From assembly GCA_046331175.1 (NCBI GenBank), contig JAXLRI010000026.1, forward strand, positions 1-39,273: DNA of 39,273 bases. Reading direction: 5' to 3'. Source of the stretch: JAWKIW01 sp046331175. Its GTDB lineage: Bacteria > Actinomycetota > Acidimicrobiia > Acidimicrobiales > Acidimicrobilacustridaceae. The translations under genes were made by a program, and so were the position numbers. Under the pieces are notes generated by a model. The model ran no database searches. It had not been told where the DNA came from and saw nothing but the letters and a program-made list of their open reading frames with translations. Each line of letters starts with the position of its first letter. Positions within the stretch are counted from its first letter, which is position 1. Shown here in pieces: positions 9,319 through 15,406 of the stretch.

Positions 9319-9830
9319 GGCTCGATCACCCCCCGCAGGGTCGCCAGCGCTCGGTGGTGGAGGCTCTTCACCGTGCCCTCGGGCCAGCCGGTGCAGGCCG
9401 CGACCTCGTGGCTGCGCAGCCCCTGGTAGTAGCGCAGCACCACCACGATCCGCTGCTTGGGTGGCAGCGCCTGCACGGCGTCGAGGAGGTACTCGTCGGC
9501 GGCCGCCACGGCGGGGACCGGATCGGCGAGCGGCACGGACCGCCGCCGACGGCGACGGCGCAGCACGTCGTAGCAGCCGTTGACGACGCACCGCCGGAGG
9601 TAGGCACCGGGCTCGCGGACCCGGTCCCACCGCTCGACCAGCGTCGCATAGGCGCTTTGCACGACGTCCTCGGCCTCCTCGACGTCGCCGAGCAGCAGGT
9701 AGCCCAGTCGCACCATCGGCCCGTGCTCCTCCCGGAACGCGGCGACGACCTGCGCGGCGTCGACCGGATCGGTCCCGGCCCTCGTCGACGCCGGGACACC
9801 CGCAGGCAGCGCCAGCTCTCCCTCGCTCAT
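9315..9830 (-). CDS. SigE-family (ECF-like) RNA polymerase sigma factor
   Basis: A 171-residue sigma factor. Region 2 is FREEHGPMVRLGYLLLGD, then EEAEDVVQSAYATLVERW and AYLRRCVVNGCYDVLRRR. Region 4 is LPPKQRIVVVLRYYQGL, then EVAACTGWPEGTVKSLHHRA. It is coupled by an ATGA overlap to the SGNH-like gene and repeats the layout of the sigma/LCP pair immediately downstream. I chose the ATG at 9830. An in-frame GTG at 9878 would add 16 residues and cannot be excluded, since neither start has a strong ribosome-binding site or TANNNT box. Confidence 0.82.
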   Translation of the reverse strand: MSEGELALPAGVPASTRAGTDPVDAAQVVAAFREEHGPMVRLGYLLLGDVEEAEDVVQSAYATLVERWDRVREPGAYLRRCVVNGCYDVLRRRRRRRSVPLADPVPAVAAADEYLLDAVQALPPKQRIVVVLRYYQGLRSHEVAACTGWPEGTVKSLHHRALATLRGVIEP

Positions 9831-9929
9831 CTGCCCCAACGACGTCGGCCGGAGCGGTCCGGTTGCAGGGAATCCCACGACGACTGCGACTCGTCGATCC
9901 CCGGCCCGCCACCACCCGCCCGGACGACG

Positions 9930-10295
9930 TCAACCGTCGGCGGCGACCCAGGCGATGGCGGCGTCGCGCTCGGCGAGGGGGAAGACCTCGAAGGCGCCGG
10001 GGACCATCCAGCCGAAGGCGGCCGACAGGTGCCGCACCCAGTCGACGTCGGTGACGAGCGCGGCCCGCTGCCACTTCCCGTGGTGCTCGAGGCCGAGCTT
10101 GGTGTCCTGCCACGCGGCACCGGTGCTGTAGCCCTCGAAGCGATCGCCCATCACGTAGACGCAGCGGATGCTGCCCGAGGCGGACGCCTCCTCGAGCGCC
10201 GGGATGAGCACGTCCCGGTAGTCCTCGGCGTGGACCTCGCCCACCGCCTCGAAGCCGATCACCCCGTCGGGTAGGCCGGTCAGCCGTTCGATCAT
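9930..10295 (-). CDS. SpoIIAA-like (STAS-fold) protein
   Basis: A 121-residue soluble protein matching the SpoIIAA-like family. It shows an opening GLPDGVIGFEAVGEVHAEDYRDVL, a central strand IRCVYVMGD, the helix WQDTKLGLEHHGKWQRAALV and the strand-turn DVDWVRHLSAAFGWMVPG. The fold is STAS-like and is often found alone in actinobacteria; no phosphorylatable serine partner kinase is nearby, so the role is unclear. The ATG at 10295 follows a GGAGGGGG ribosome-binding site at 6 nt. It lies downstream of the TfoX-N gene on the same strand with a 110-bp gap. Confidence 0.75.
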   Translation of the reverse strand: MIERLTGLPDGVIGFEAVGEVHAEDYRDVLIPALEEASASGSIRCVYVMGDRFEGYSTGAAWQDTKLGLEHHGKWQRAALVTDVDWVRHLSAAFGWMVPGAFEVFPLAERDAAIAWVAADG

Positions 10296-10405
10296 CGTCA
10301 GCCCCCTCCGCTCGTGCGGACCGTGGACCGCCAGCCTCCCAGAACGGGGAGGCCGGTGCCGCCGGCGCTCCTCGTCGATCGGGGCGATGCGGCCGACGCC
10401 TCGGA

Positions 10406-10768
10406 TCAGCGCTTGGTCCGACGCGGCGTCGCGGCCTTCTCCTTCGGCGGCAGCGTGCCGACGAACGCCAGGGCGCGGTCGAGCCACGCCTGCAGGTCGG
10501 CGTCCTCGGCGACGCCGGCGGGCGAGACGAACACGTAGCCCTTCATCGACCGGCCGGTGAAGTCCATCGCCCGGGCGTGGGGCCGGGCGAGGGCGTCGGC
10601 CCAGGCATCGGGGCCGACGCGCAGCATCAGGTCGTCGGTGGCGACACCGGCGACCATGTTGCCGTGCAGCAGGAAGCACACCCCGCCGAACATCTTCTTC
10701 TCGCCGTAGCCGATGTCGTCGCCGAGGACGCCCCGGATGCGCTCGACCAGCTGCTCGTCGTAGGCCAC
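10406..10768 (-). CDS. TfoX/Sxy N-terminal domain protein
   Basis: A 120-residue protein with the full TfoX_N domain: AYDEQLVERIRGVLG, EKKMFGGVCFLLHGNMVAGV, DDLMLRVGPD and RSMKGYVFVSPAG. A Lys/Arg-rich tail follows. In proteobacteria Sxy/TfoX activates competence with CRP. Stand-alone TfoX_N proteins in actinobacteria have no proven role, so only the family name is justified. The GTG at 10768 has GAGGAG 7 nt upstream. It is the first of two closely spaced minus-strand genes, together with the SpoIIAA-like protein. Confidence 0.8.
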   Translation of the reverse strand: MAYDEQLVERIRGVLGDDIGYGEKKMFGGVCFLLHGNMVAGVATDDLMLRVGPDAWADALARPHARAMDFTGRSMKGYVFVSPAGVAEDADLQAWLDRALAFVGTLPPKEKAATPRRTKR

Positions 10769-10836
10769 GGTCGCGCTCCTCGTCGATCGGTCCGGGTGGG
10801 CGTGGCCCGGTCTCGGTGGTCGTCCGAGCCCGCTGA

Positions 10837-11124
10837 TCAGGCCGGGGGCAGGGGGTCGATCGACGTGACGCCGTCGTCGGCCACCTGGTCGGTCCAGCGC
10901 ACGCCGTCCCACCAGCGCCACTGGTGGGCGCCGCCGGGGTCGGCGGCCCACTGGGCCGGCACGGTGGGCACCGGCGGCGGCATGGTCGGGTACATGCGGA
11001 TGCCGGCGCCGGGCCCGAGCGGCGCGCGGGGCGTCATCGTCTCGGGTCGGGGCATCGGGGCGTGGGGGTGCGGCGGCGCCGGAGCGGCCTGCTGCTCGGG
11101 TGCACCGTTCGACTCGTCGCTCAC
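10837..11124 (-). CDS. Small DUF2510-like protein
   Basis: A 95-residue protein. The first about 55 residues are Pro/Ala/His-rich and probably disordered. The C-terminal part, AQWAADPGG followed by HQWRWWDGVRWTDQV, matches the short DUF2510 motif found at cytoplasmic ends of many actinobacterial membrane proteins. No membrane segment is present here, so this is the motif on its own. The GTG start at 11124 is fixed by a leaderless TAGGTT box 6 nt upstream. Function is unknown. Confidence 0.7.
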   Translation of the reverse strand: MSDESNGAPEQQAAPAPPHPHAPMPRPETMTPRAPLGPGAGIRMYPTMPPPVPTVPAQWAADPGGAHQWRWWDGVRWTDQVADDGVTSIDPLPPA

Positions 11125-11130
11125 GTCGCC

Positions 11131-11136
11131 AACCTA
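11131..11136 (-). promoter_or_regulatory. Leaderless -10 box (TAGGTT)
   Basis: On the minus strand TAGGTT ends 6 nt before the GTG at 11124, with no Shine-Dalgarno sequence between them. Confidence 0.55.
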
Positions 11137-11183
11137 GCGGGCGGTCCCGTCGAGCGACCGTGGCCCGGGCCGGCCGTCCGGCG

Positions 11184-11678
11184 CTACAGCTCGCGCTCGT
11201 AGACGTACATCACGGGCCCGCCGGGGCCCTCGCGGTTGGTGAACCCCATCGACTCGTACAGCGCCCGGGCCGCCGCATCGTCCTCGGACGTCCCGAGGTC
11301 GATGGTGTCGGCACCCCGCGCCCGGGCCTCGTCGAGCACGGCCGTGAGCAGCGCCCGGCCGAGGCCCCGGCCCCGCTCGGCGGGCGCGACGTAGAGCTCG
11401 GCCAGGTAGCACTCGGACCCCGCGCTCCACAGCGACGGCCGGAACCGCAGGACGGCCACGCCGACCGCCGGTTCGCCGGCGAGCAGCACGGCGTCGCCGG
11501 CGGCGAGCAGCTCGCCCAGGCGTCCGGCGAGCACGGGAGCCTCGGGTGCCGGCTCGTCGTACTCGGCGTTGAAGGCCCGCAGGAGGTCGGCGGCGACGGC
11601 CAGGTCGTCGGGCCCGGCCAGCCGGATCGAGCCGCTGGCCGAGGCGCTCATCGAGGCGCTCATCGAGGCGTCACCCAT
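11184..11678 (-). CDS. GNAT-family N-acetyltransferase
   Basis: A 164-residue acetyltransferase with a complete core: RLAGPDDLAVAADLLRAF, a beta4 strand ECYLAELYVAP, the acetyl-CoA loop ERGRGLGRALL (Q/RxxGxG/A type), a late strand DTIDLGTSEDD, and ARALYESMGFTN. It is cytoplasmic and its substrate is unknown. The ATG at 11678 is preferred. The frame runs further upstream, but that part covers palindromic repeats and looks non-coding. Just after the start, a 12-bp tandem duplication (GAGGCGCTCATC, 11643-11666) encodes a repetitive Met-Ser-Ala-Ser N-terminus. A GAGGCT hexamer 6 nt before the ATG may be a weak leaderless -10. Confidence 0.82.
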   Translation of the reverse strand: MGDASMSASMSASASGSIRLAGPDDLAVAADLLRAFNAEYDEPAPEAPVLAGRLGELLAAGDAVLLAGEPAVGVAVLRFRPSLWSAGSECYLAELYVAPAERGRGLGRALLTAVLDEARARGADTIDLGTSEDDAAARALYESMGFTNREGPGGPVMYVYEREL

Positions 11679-11730
11679 GCCGACAGCCTCGCGCCGCACC
11701 CCGCCTCGTCGCCCTGCCGAGCGTTCCCCG

Positions 11731-11777
11731 ACGTTCAGGCCGCCGACCACCTCCAGGGTGGCCCAGCCCCTGAACGT
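11731..11777. repeat. 47-bp palindromic repeat, copy 1
   Basis: It begins ACGTTCAGG and ends CCTGAACGT, a 9-bp perfect terminal inverted repeat. The centre contains CCACC-TCCAG-GGTGG, a second 5-bp stem. Length is 47 bp, the same as copies 2 and 3. It lies between the GNAT and SRPBCC genes and could fold as RNA or cruciform DNA. Confidence 0.8.
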
Positions 11778-11808
11778 CCGAGCCGGTCGCCCTCGCCTCA
11801 CCTCGCCG

Positions 11809-11855
11809 ACGTTCAGGCCGCGGACCACCGCCACGGTGCACCAGCGCATGAACGT
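11809..11855. repeat. 47-bp palindromic repeat, copy 2 (divergent)
   Basis: It has the same 47-bp length and the same ACGTTCA...TGAACGT ends, with 7 paired bases. The inner stem has drifted to CACCG-CCA-CGGTG, but pairing is kept although the bases changed, which looks compensatory. It starts 78 bp after the start of copy 1. Confidence 0.75.
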
Positions 11856-11870
11856 CCCGACCCGCCCCAA

Positions 11871-11917
11871 ACGTTCAGGCCGCCGACCACCTCCAGGGTG
11901 GCCGGCGGGCTGAACGT
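11871..11917. repeat. 47-bp palindromic repeat, copy 3
   Basis: The first 34 bases are identical to copy 1 (ACGTTCAGGCCG through GGTGGCC). The right arm differs but pairs better with its own left arm: 8 bp outer, 6 bp middle and 5 bp inner, about 19 of 21 positions paired around a TCCAG loop. It starts 62 bp after the start of copy 2. Confidence 0.8.
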
Positions 11918-11978
11918 GGGTTGGATCGGACGAACGGGGCGGCACCCGACGACGAGCGCCGGGTGCCGCCCGCCGGCC

Positions 11979-12482
11979 TCAGAGCGGCAGGGACTCGCCG
12001 GTCTCGAGCAGGGTCTTGAGGTCGCTGAGCACCCAGGCCCAGCCGCCGCCACCCTCCTGCAGGGGCGAGTCGCCGCTGATCGCGCCCTCGTGCATCGGCG
12101 CCCCGGTGACGTCGTGGGTCACGGTGAGGCGGGTCATCGACTCGGTCTCGGCGTGGACGTCGTAGGTGAGCGTGGTGAACGGCTCGGTGCCGAGCTCGGG
12201 GGAGAAGAGCATGCGCCACGTCTGGACCAGCTTGTGCGGCGGATCGGCCTCGAGCACCTCACCCTCGACCACCACGTCGGGCGCGCCCATCGCCTGCATG
12301 CCCTCGTTGGGCAGGGCCCGGAACGACCCGCCGGCCCTCAGCTCGAACTCGCTGGGGGCGTGGTAGCCGTAGCGCTGGTTCCACTCGGGCGAGGTGATGG
12401 CCTCCCACACCCGCTCGGGCGAGGCCTTGATGAAGACGCGGAAGACCTTGATGGTCCGGGTCTCGGTGTCGGTGGTGGTCAT
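11979..12482 (-). CDS. SRPBCC (AHSA1/START-like) domain protein
   Basis: A 167-residue cytoplasmic protein of the activator-of-Hsp90-homology-1-like SRPBCC group. Features are IKVFRVFIKASPERVWEAI, SPEWNQRYGYH, AGGSFRAL, VVVEGEVLEADPPHKLVQTW, TRLTVTHDVTGAP and the final helix GGWAWVLSDLKTLLETG. The fold is a hydrophobic-ligand-binding cavity. Its ATG overlaps the ArsR stop by 4 nt (ATGA), giving the widespread ArsR-SRPBCC operon in which the regulator and a ligand-binding protein are co-expressed. The ligand is unknown. Three palindromic repeats lie just downstream and may end the transcript. Confidence 0.88.
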   Translation of the reverse strand: MTTTDTETRTIKVFRVFIKASPERVWEAITSPEWNQRYGYHAPSEFELRAGGSFRALPNEGMQAMGAPDVVVEGEVLEADPPHKLVQTWRMLFSPELGTEPFTTLTYDVHAETESMTRLTVTHDVTGAPMHEGAISGDSPLQEGGGGWAWVLSDLKTLLETGESLPL

Positions 12483-12910
12483 GCGGAGCCCTCCAGGCTG
12501 TGCTTCAGGTCGGCGAGCGCCGCGGCGTGGCGCTCGGTGAACTTGTCGATCCAGCGGTCGTGGATCAGGCGGATGGGGACGGGGTTGAGGTGGTGGTGCT
12601 TCTCGCGCCCCACCCGGACGGCGACGACCAGCCCGGCGGCCTCGAGCACCTTCAGGTGCTTCATGACGCCGAAGCGGGTCATCTCGACGCCGGCGGCCAC
12701 GACGGCGAGCTCGAGGTCGCCGAGGGTGCGGCCGTCCTGGTCGAACAGCACGTCGAGCAGGAGGCGGCGGGTGGGGTCGGCCATCGCCTTGAACACGAGG
12801 TCCTGGTCGTCGACCGGGCGACTCGCCGCCGACGCCGTGCCGTCGATGCCACGGCCGGCCCCCGAGGGGGAAGGAGGAGCGGCGGGAGCGGGCGGGGCAG
12901 CGGTGACCAC
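12479..12910 (-). CDS. ArsR-family winged-helix transcriptional repressor
   Basis: A 143-residue regulator. After an Ala/Pro-rich N-terminus of about 25 residues come DDQDLVFKAMADPTRRLLLD, the recognition region GVEMTRFGVMKHLKVLEAAG and the wing VVAVRVGREKHHHLNPVPI, typical of the ArsR subgroup without a classical metal site that partners SRPBCC proteins. The C-terminus (RWIDKFTERHAAALADLKHSL) is the dimer helix. The GTG start at 12910 is set by a leaderless promoter with TTGACA and TATTGT. The perfect palindrome between those boxes points to autorepression. Confidence 0.88.
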   Translation of the reverse strand: MVTAAPPAPAAPPSPSGAGRGIDGTASAASRPVDDQDLVFKAMADPTRRLLLDVLFDQDGRTLGDLELAVVAAGVEMTRFGVMKHLKVLEAAGLVVAVRVGREKHHHLNPVPIRLIHDRWIDKFTERHAAALADLKHSLEGSA

Positions 12911-12916
12911 GCCTCG

Positions 12917-12946
12917 ACAATACGTGACCATTTGGTCACCTGTCAA
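12917..12946 (-). promoter_or_regulatory. ArsR-SRPBCC promoter with embedded operator palindrome
   Basis: Read on the minus strand, a perfect -35 TTGACA (12941-12946) is followed by an 18-nt spacer and -10 TATTGT (12917-12922), then 6 nt to the GTG. The spacer holds GTGACCAAATGGTCAC (12924-12939), a 16-bp palindrome with 7-bp arms. A repressor bound here would block RNA polymerase, so autoregulation by the adjacent ArsR protein is very likely. Confidence 0.85.
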
Positions 12947-13029
12947 CGGTCGGCCTGGGCTCGGGGCACGCGAGGGCGACGCCGGCCGGCACGCGCGCAG
13001 GTCGGCGTCGACGAGGGACGTGCAGTCGG

Positions 13030-14358
13030 TCAGCCCGAGGTGAGGTCCCAGAAGGCGGCGGTCGGCACCGCGCCGACGATGTCGCTGCCGTCGCTCGACG
13101 GCGTGGAGCGCGACCAGCCGACGACCAGGCAGCCGCCGTCGTAGCAGGACACGCCGCTGAGGTGGGTGGCCTTGGCCGGGTAGTCCGACACCGTGTACCA
13201 GGAGCCCTTGATGCGGGCCGCCACCTCGGCGCCACTGACGAGCGGCCGGCCCGAGGGCGGGGACGGGATCGCCATGCACAGGTCCTCCGACGAGCAACCG
13301 ACCGCGTAGAGCGGGCCCGAGAGGGGCGACTCCTCGTCGGTCAGCGAGCGGCCGTCCCAGCGCAGCACCGCGCCGGCGTTCCCGTTGCCGCCGACCGCGA
13401 GGCAGAACGAGGCGCTCGAGCAGATCACCGCGTCCAGCGTCCGGGCCTGGCTGGTCGGGACGGGCACCTCGGTCCACTGCTGGCCGTCCCAGTGGAAGAC
13501 CAGGGCCACGTCGGCGGGCGTTCCCACCTCCTTGTTCGCGACGCCGACCGCGAGGCAGTCGCTGGTCGAGCTGCACGACACCGAGCGGAGGATCTGGACC
13601 GCCATGTTGGTCTCGGACGAGAGCGCCGCCGTCTTCCAGATCTCGCCGTTCCAGATCGAGACGATGGGCGCAGAGCTCGTCGCGGCCTGGTTGCGGCCGT
13701 AGCCGACGGCCACGCAGAACGACGACGACGGGCAGCTCACCGACGACACCGAGAGCAGCAGCGGGTCCCGGACCACGACCACGTCGCTGTTCATCCCGGC
13801 CCACTTGCCACCCTGGACCTGCTGGATCTCGGGCACGGCCAGCTGGGTCGTCTCGTGGTTGTCGATGGGGACGATGCAGAAGTCGTCGAGGCAGTCGAGC
13901 TCGCCCGGGGTGGGCGGCGCCGACGCGCTGCCCGACGGACCGTTCGACGACGACCAGGTCGAGCCGTCCCAGTGCACGAGGTAGTCGGTCAACACGTTGC
14001 TCTGGTCGGCCCGGATGCCGTCGACCGAGCAGCTGTCGGGCCCGTTGCACTGGGCCGAGACGAGCTGGTCGTAGGCGCCCGCGGCCGGCGGATCGACCGG
14101 GGTCCAGGCCCCCGCCACGGTGTCGGACTCCGCCGACGTGGTCGTCGAGCGGCGGGTCGACGGCGTGCGGGTGGACGGTGTGCGCGTGGCGGGGGTCCGG
14201 GTCGTCGCCGTGTCGGGGGCGACGGTGGTCCCTTCGGTGGCAGGCGGCGCGGCCGTCGTCGGGCTGCCGACGTCGGAGGTGGTCTTCGTGCACGCGGGCA
14301 GCGCGACGAGCGCCCCGATGGCGAGCAGGGCGGCGAACCGCCGGGGTCGTCGAGCCAT
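13030..14358 (-). CDS. Lipoprotein with seven Cys-pair repeats (probable beta-propeller)
   Basis: A 442-residue lipoprotein. The signal sequence ends in the lipobox LPAC (Cys about 23). Residues 30-75 are a Thr/Pro/Arg stalk with tandem TRTP(A/S) units. Seven repeats follow, each with two cysteines about 4-6 residues apart: QCNGPDSC, DCLDDFC, SCPSSSFCVAVG, SCSSTSDCLAVG, ICSSASFCLAVG, GCSSEDLCMAI and SCYDGGCLVVG, most with an HWDG..W-type strand between. The count fits a seven-bladed propeller with one disulfide per blade. No catalytic motif is seen. GGAGGA 6 nt upstream supports the ATG at 14358. Confidence 0.75.
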   Translation of the reverse strand: MARRPRRFAALLAIGALVALPACTKTTSDVGSPTTAAPPATEGTTVAPDTATTRTPATRTPSTRTPSTRRSTTTSAESDTVAGAWTPVDPPAAGAYDQLVSAQCNGPDSCSVDGIRADQSNVLTDYLVHWDGSTWSSSNGPSGSASAPPTPGELDCLDDFCIVPIDNHETTQLAVPEIQQVQGGKWAGMNSDVVVVRDPLLLSVSSVSCPSSSFCVAVGYGRNQAATSSAPIVSIWNGEIWKTAALSSETNMAVQILRSVSCSSTSDCLAVGVANKEVGTPADVALVFHWDGQQWTEVPVPTSQARTLDAVICSSASFCLAVGGNGNAGAVLRWDGRSLTDEESPLSGPLYAVGCSSEDLCMAIPSPPSGRPLVSGAEVAARIKGSWYTVSDYPAKATHLSGVSCYDGGCLVVGWSRSTPSSDGSDIVGAVPTAAFWDLTSG

Positions 14359-14569
14359 GGCGCGTCCTCCTGTGCTCGCGACCCCGCGCCGTGGTGCCCA
14401 CGACCCGCCCCGCCGACCGCCGCTGCAGCAACGGTCGCGCCGTCGCCAGGGAGCGCGGCAGGGCCGAGAGTCCCACGAACCCCGACGCGCCCGGGGCGGA
14501 GGCGCCCGCCGGGCGGGCCGGGTGGGCGCGGTGCTCGGTGGACGGTCGGTCTCGCCCTGGCGGCGGCGA

Positions 14570-15319
14570 TCAGGCGCGGCGCGCTCGGCGACCGGACGGG
14601 GTGGCGCGGCCGCCGGCGGCGAGCAGGTCGAGGGCCTCGGCGCACAGGGCGGGCAGGTCGCCCTCGCCGTCGCCGGCGACCCACACCGACACCGCGGAGG
14701 TGACGGCGGCGAGCGTGGTGGAGGCGATGACCTGGGCCCGCAGATCCAGGGCGGGGTCGACGCCGAGGCGCTCGGCCACCGCGGCGGCGACCAGCTGCTG
14801 CCACTCGTTGCGGCGCTGGGCGGATCGGCCGGCCAGCGACGGCGTCTCGGCGATCAGCCGGGTCTTGCGCAGGGTGAGGTCGCGCTCGGCGCTGAAGCCG
14901 GCCGCCAGCGAGAGCATGGCCTCGCGCACCGAGGTCTCGATGGGCTCGTCGGCGGGGCGGGCGGCGAGGTCGGCCCGGAGCCGCTCGAACTTCTCGCCGT
15001 AGTCGGTGAACAGCACGTCGTCCTTGGTCGGGAAGTACCGGAAGAACGTGCGGGGGGCCATGTCGACGGCGGCGGCGATGTCGTCGACGGTGACGTGCTC
15101 CCAGCCCCGCGCCTCGGCCAGGTCGAGGGCGGCGGTCACCACCTCGGCGCGGATGCGCTCCCGGCGACGGGCCCGCCGGTCACCGACGTCTCCCCCGGCC
15201 GAGCCGTCCCCGGGGGGACCGGTCGCGGCGGCGTCGGTGGCCTCGGCTCCCGTCGACCCGGCCCCGGCGGAGCGGGTCCGCCGGCGGGCGGACGTCGACG
15301 AGGTGGTGGAGGCGGCCAC
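14570..15319 (-). CDS. TetR-family transcriptional regulator
   Basis: A 249-residue regulator. An Ala/Ser/Thr-rich N-terminus of about 45 residues precedes the TetR DNA-binding domain: RIRAEVVTAALDLAEARGWE, then VTVDDIAAAVDMAPRTFF, RYFPTKDDVLF. The C-terminal ligand/dimer domain is Ala/Leu-rich helices. The GTG at 15319 is chosen because a TAGGGT box lies 7 nt upstream (leaderless); an in-frame ATG at 15358 lies upstream of that box. It is divergent from an MFS exporter and the shared gap carries palindromes, so it probably represses the exporter and perhaps itself. Confidence 0.85.
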   Translation of the reverse strand: MAASTTSSTSARRRTRSAGAGSTGAEATDAAATGPPGDGSAGGDVGDRRARRRERIRAEVVTAALDLAEARGWEHVTVDDIAAAVDMAPRTFFRYFPTKDDVLFTDYGEKFERLRADLAARPADEPIETSVREAMLSLAAGFSAERDLTLRKTRLIAETPSLAGRSAQRRNEWQQLVAAAVAERLGVDPALDLRAQVIASTTLAAVTSAVSVWVAGDGEGDLPALCAEALDLLAAGGRATPSGRRARRA

Positions 15320-15326
15320 GACGACC

Positions 15327-15332
15327 ACCCTA
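15327..15332 (-). promoter_or_regulatory. Leaderless -10 box (TAGGGT) for tetR
   Basis: On the minus strand TAGGGT lies 7 nt before the GTG at 15319. The first palindrome of the control region begins 28 bp further upstream. Confidence 0.5.
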
Positions 15333-15360
15333 GCCACCTGCGACGCGCTGCGCGTCATGA

Positions 15361-15399
15361 ACTGCCATGTTGGCAGTCTCTGCCACTTCGGCATACGAT
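15361..15399 (+). promoter_or_regulatory. MFS promoter with TetR operator palindromes
   Basis: ACTGCCATGTTGGCAGT (15361-15377) is a perfect palindrome with 7-bp arms and a TGT centre. A weaker copy, TGCCACTTCGGCA (15381-15393), is centred 18 bp away. The first overlaps a -35-like TTGGCA (15370-15375) and the second abuts a -10 TACGAT (15394-15399), 7 nt before the MFS ATG. Repression by the adjacent TetR protein is the simplest reading. Confidence 0.75.
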
Positions 15400-15406
15400 G
15401 CCAGCC

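Noticed and set aside
11731..11917. The three repeats as a CRISPR array
   Set aside because: There are only three copies with unequal gaps (31 and 15 bp). The units are strongly palindromic over their whole length, and no cas gene is present.
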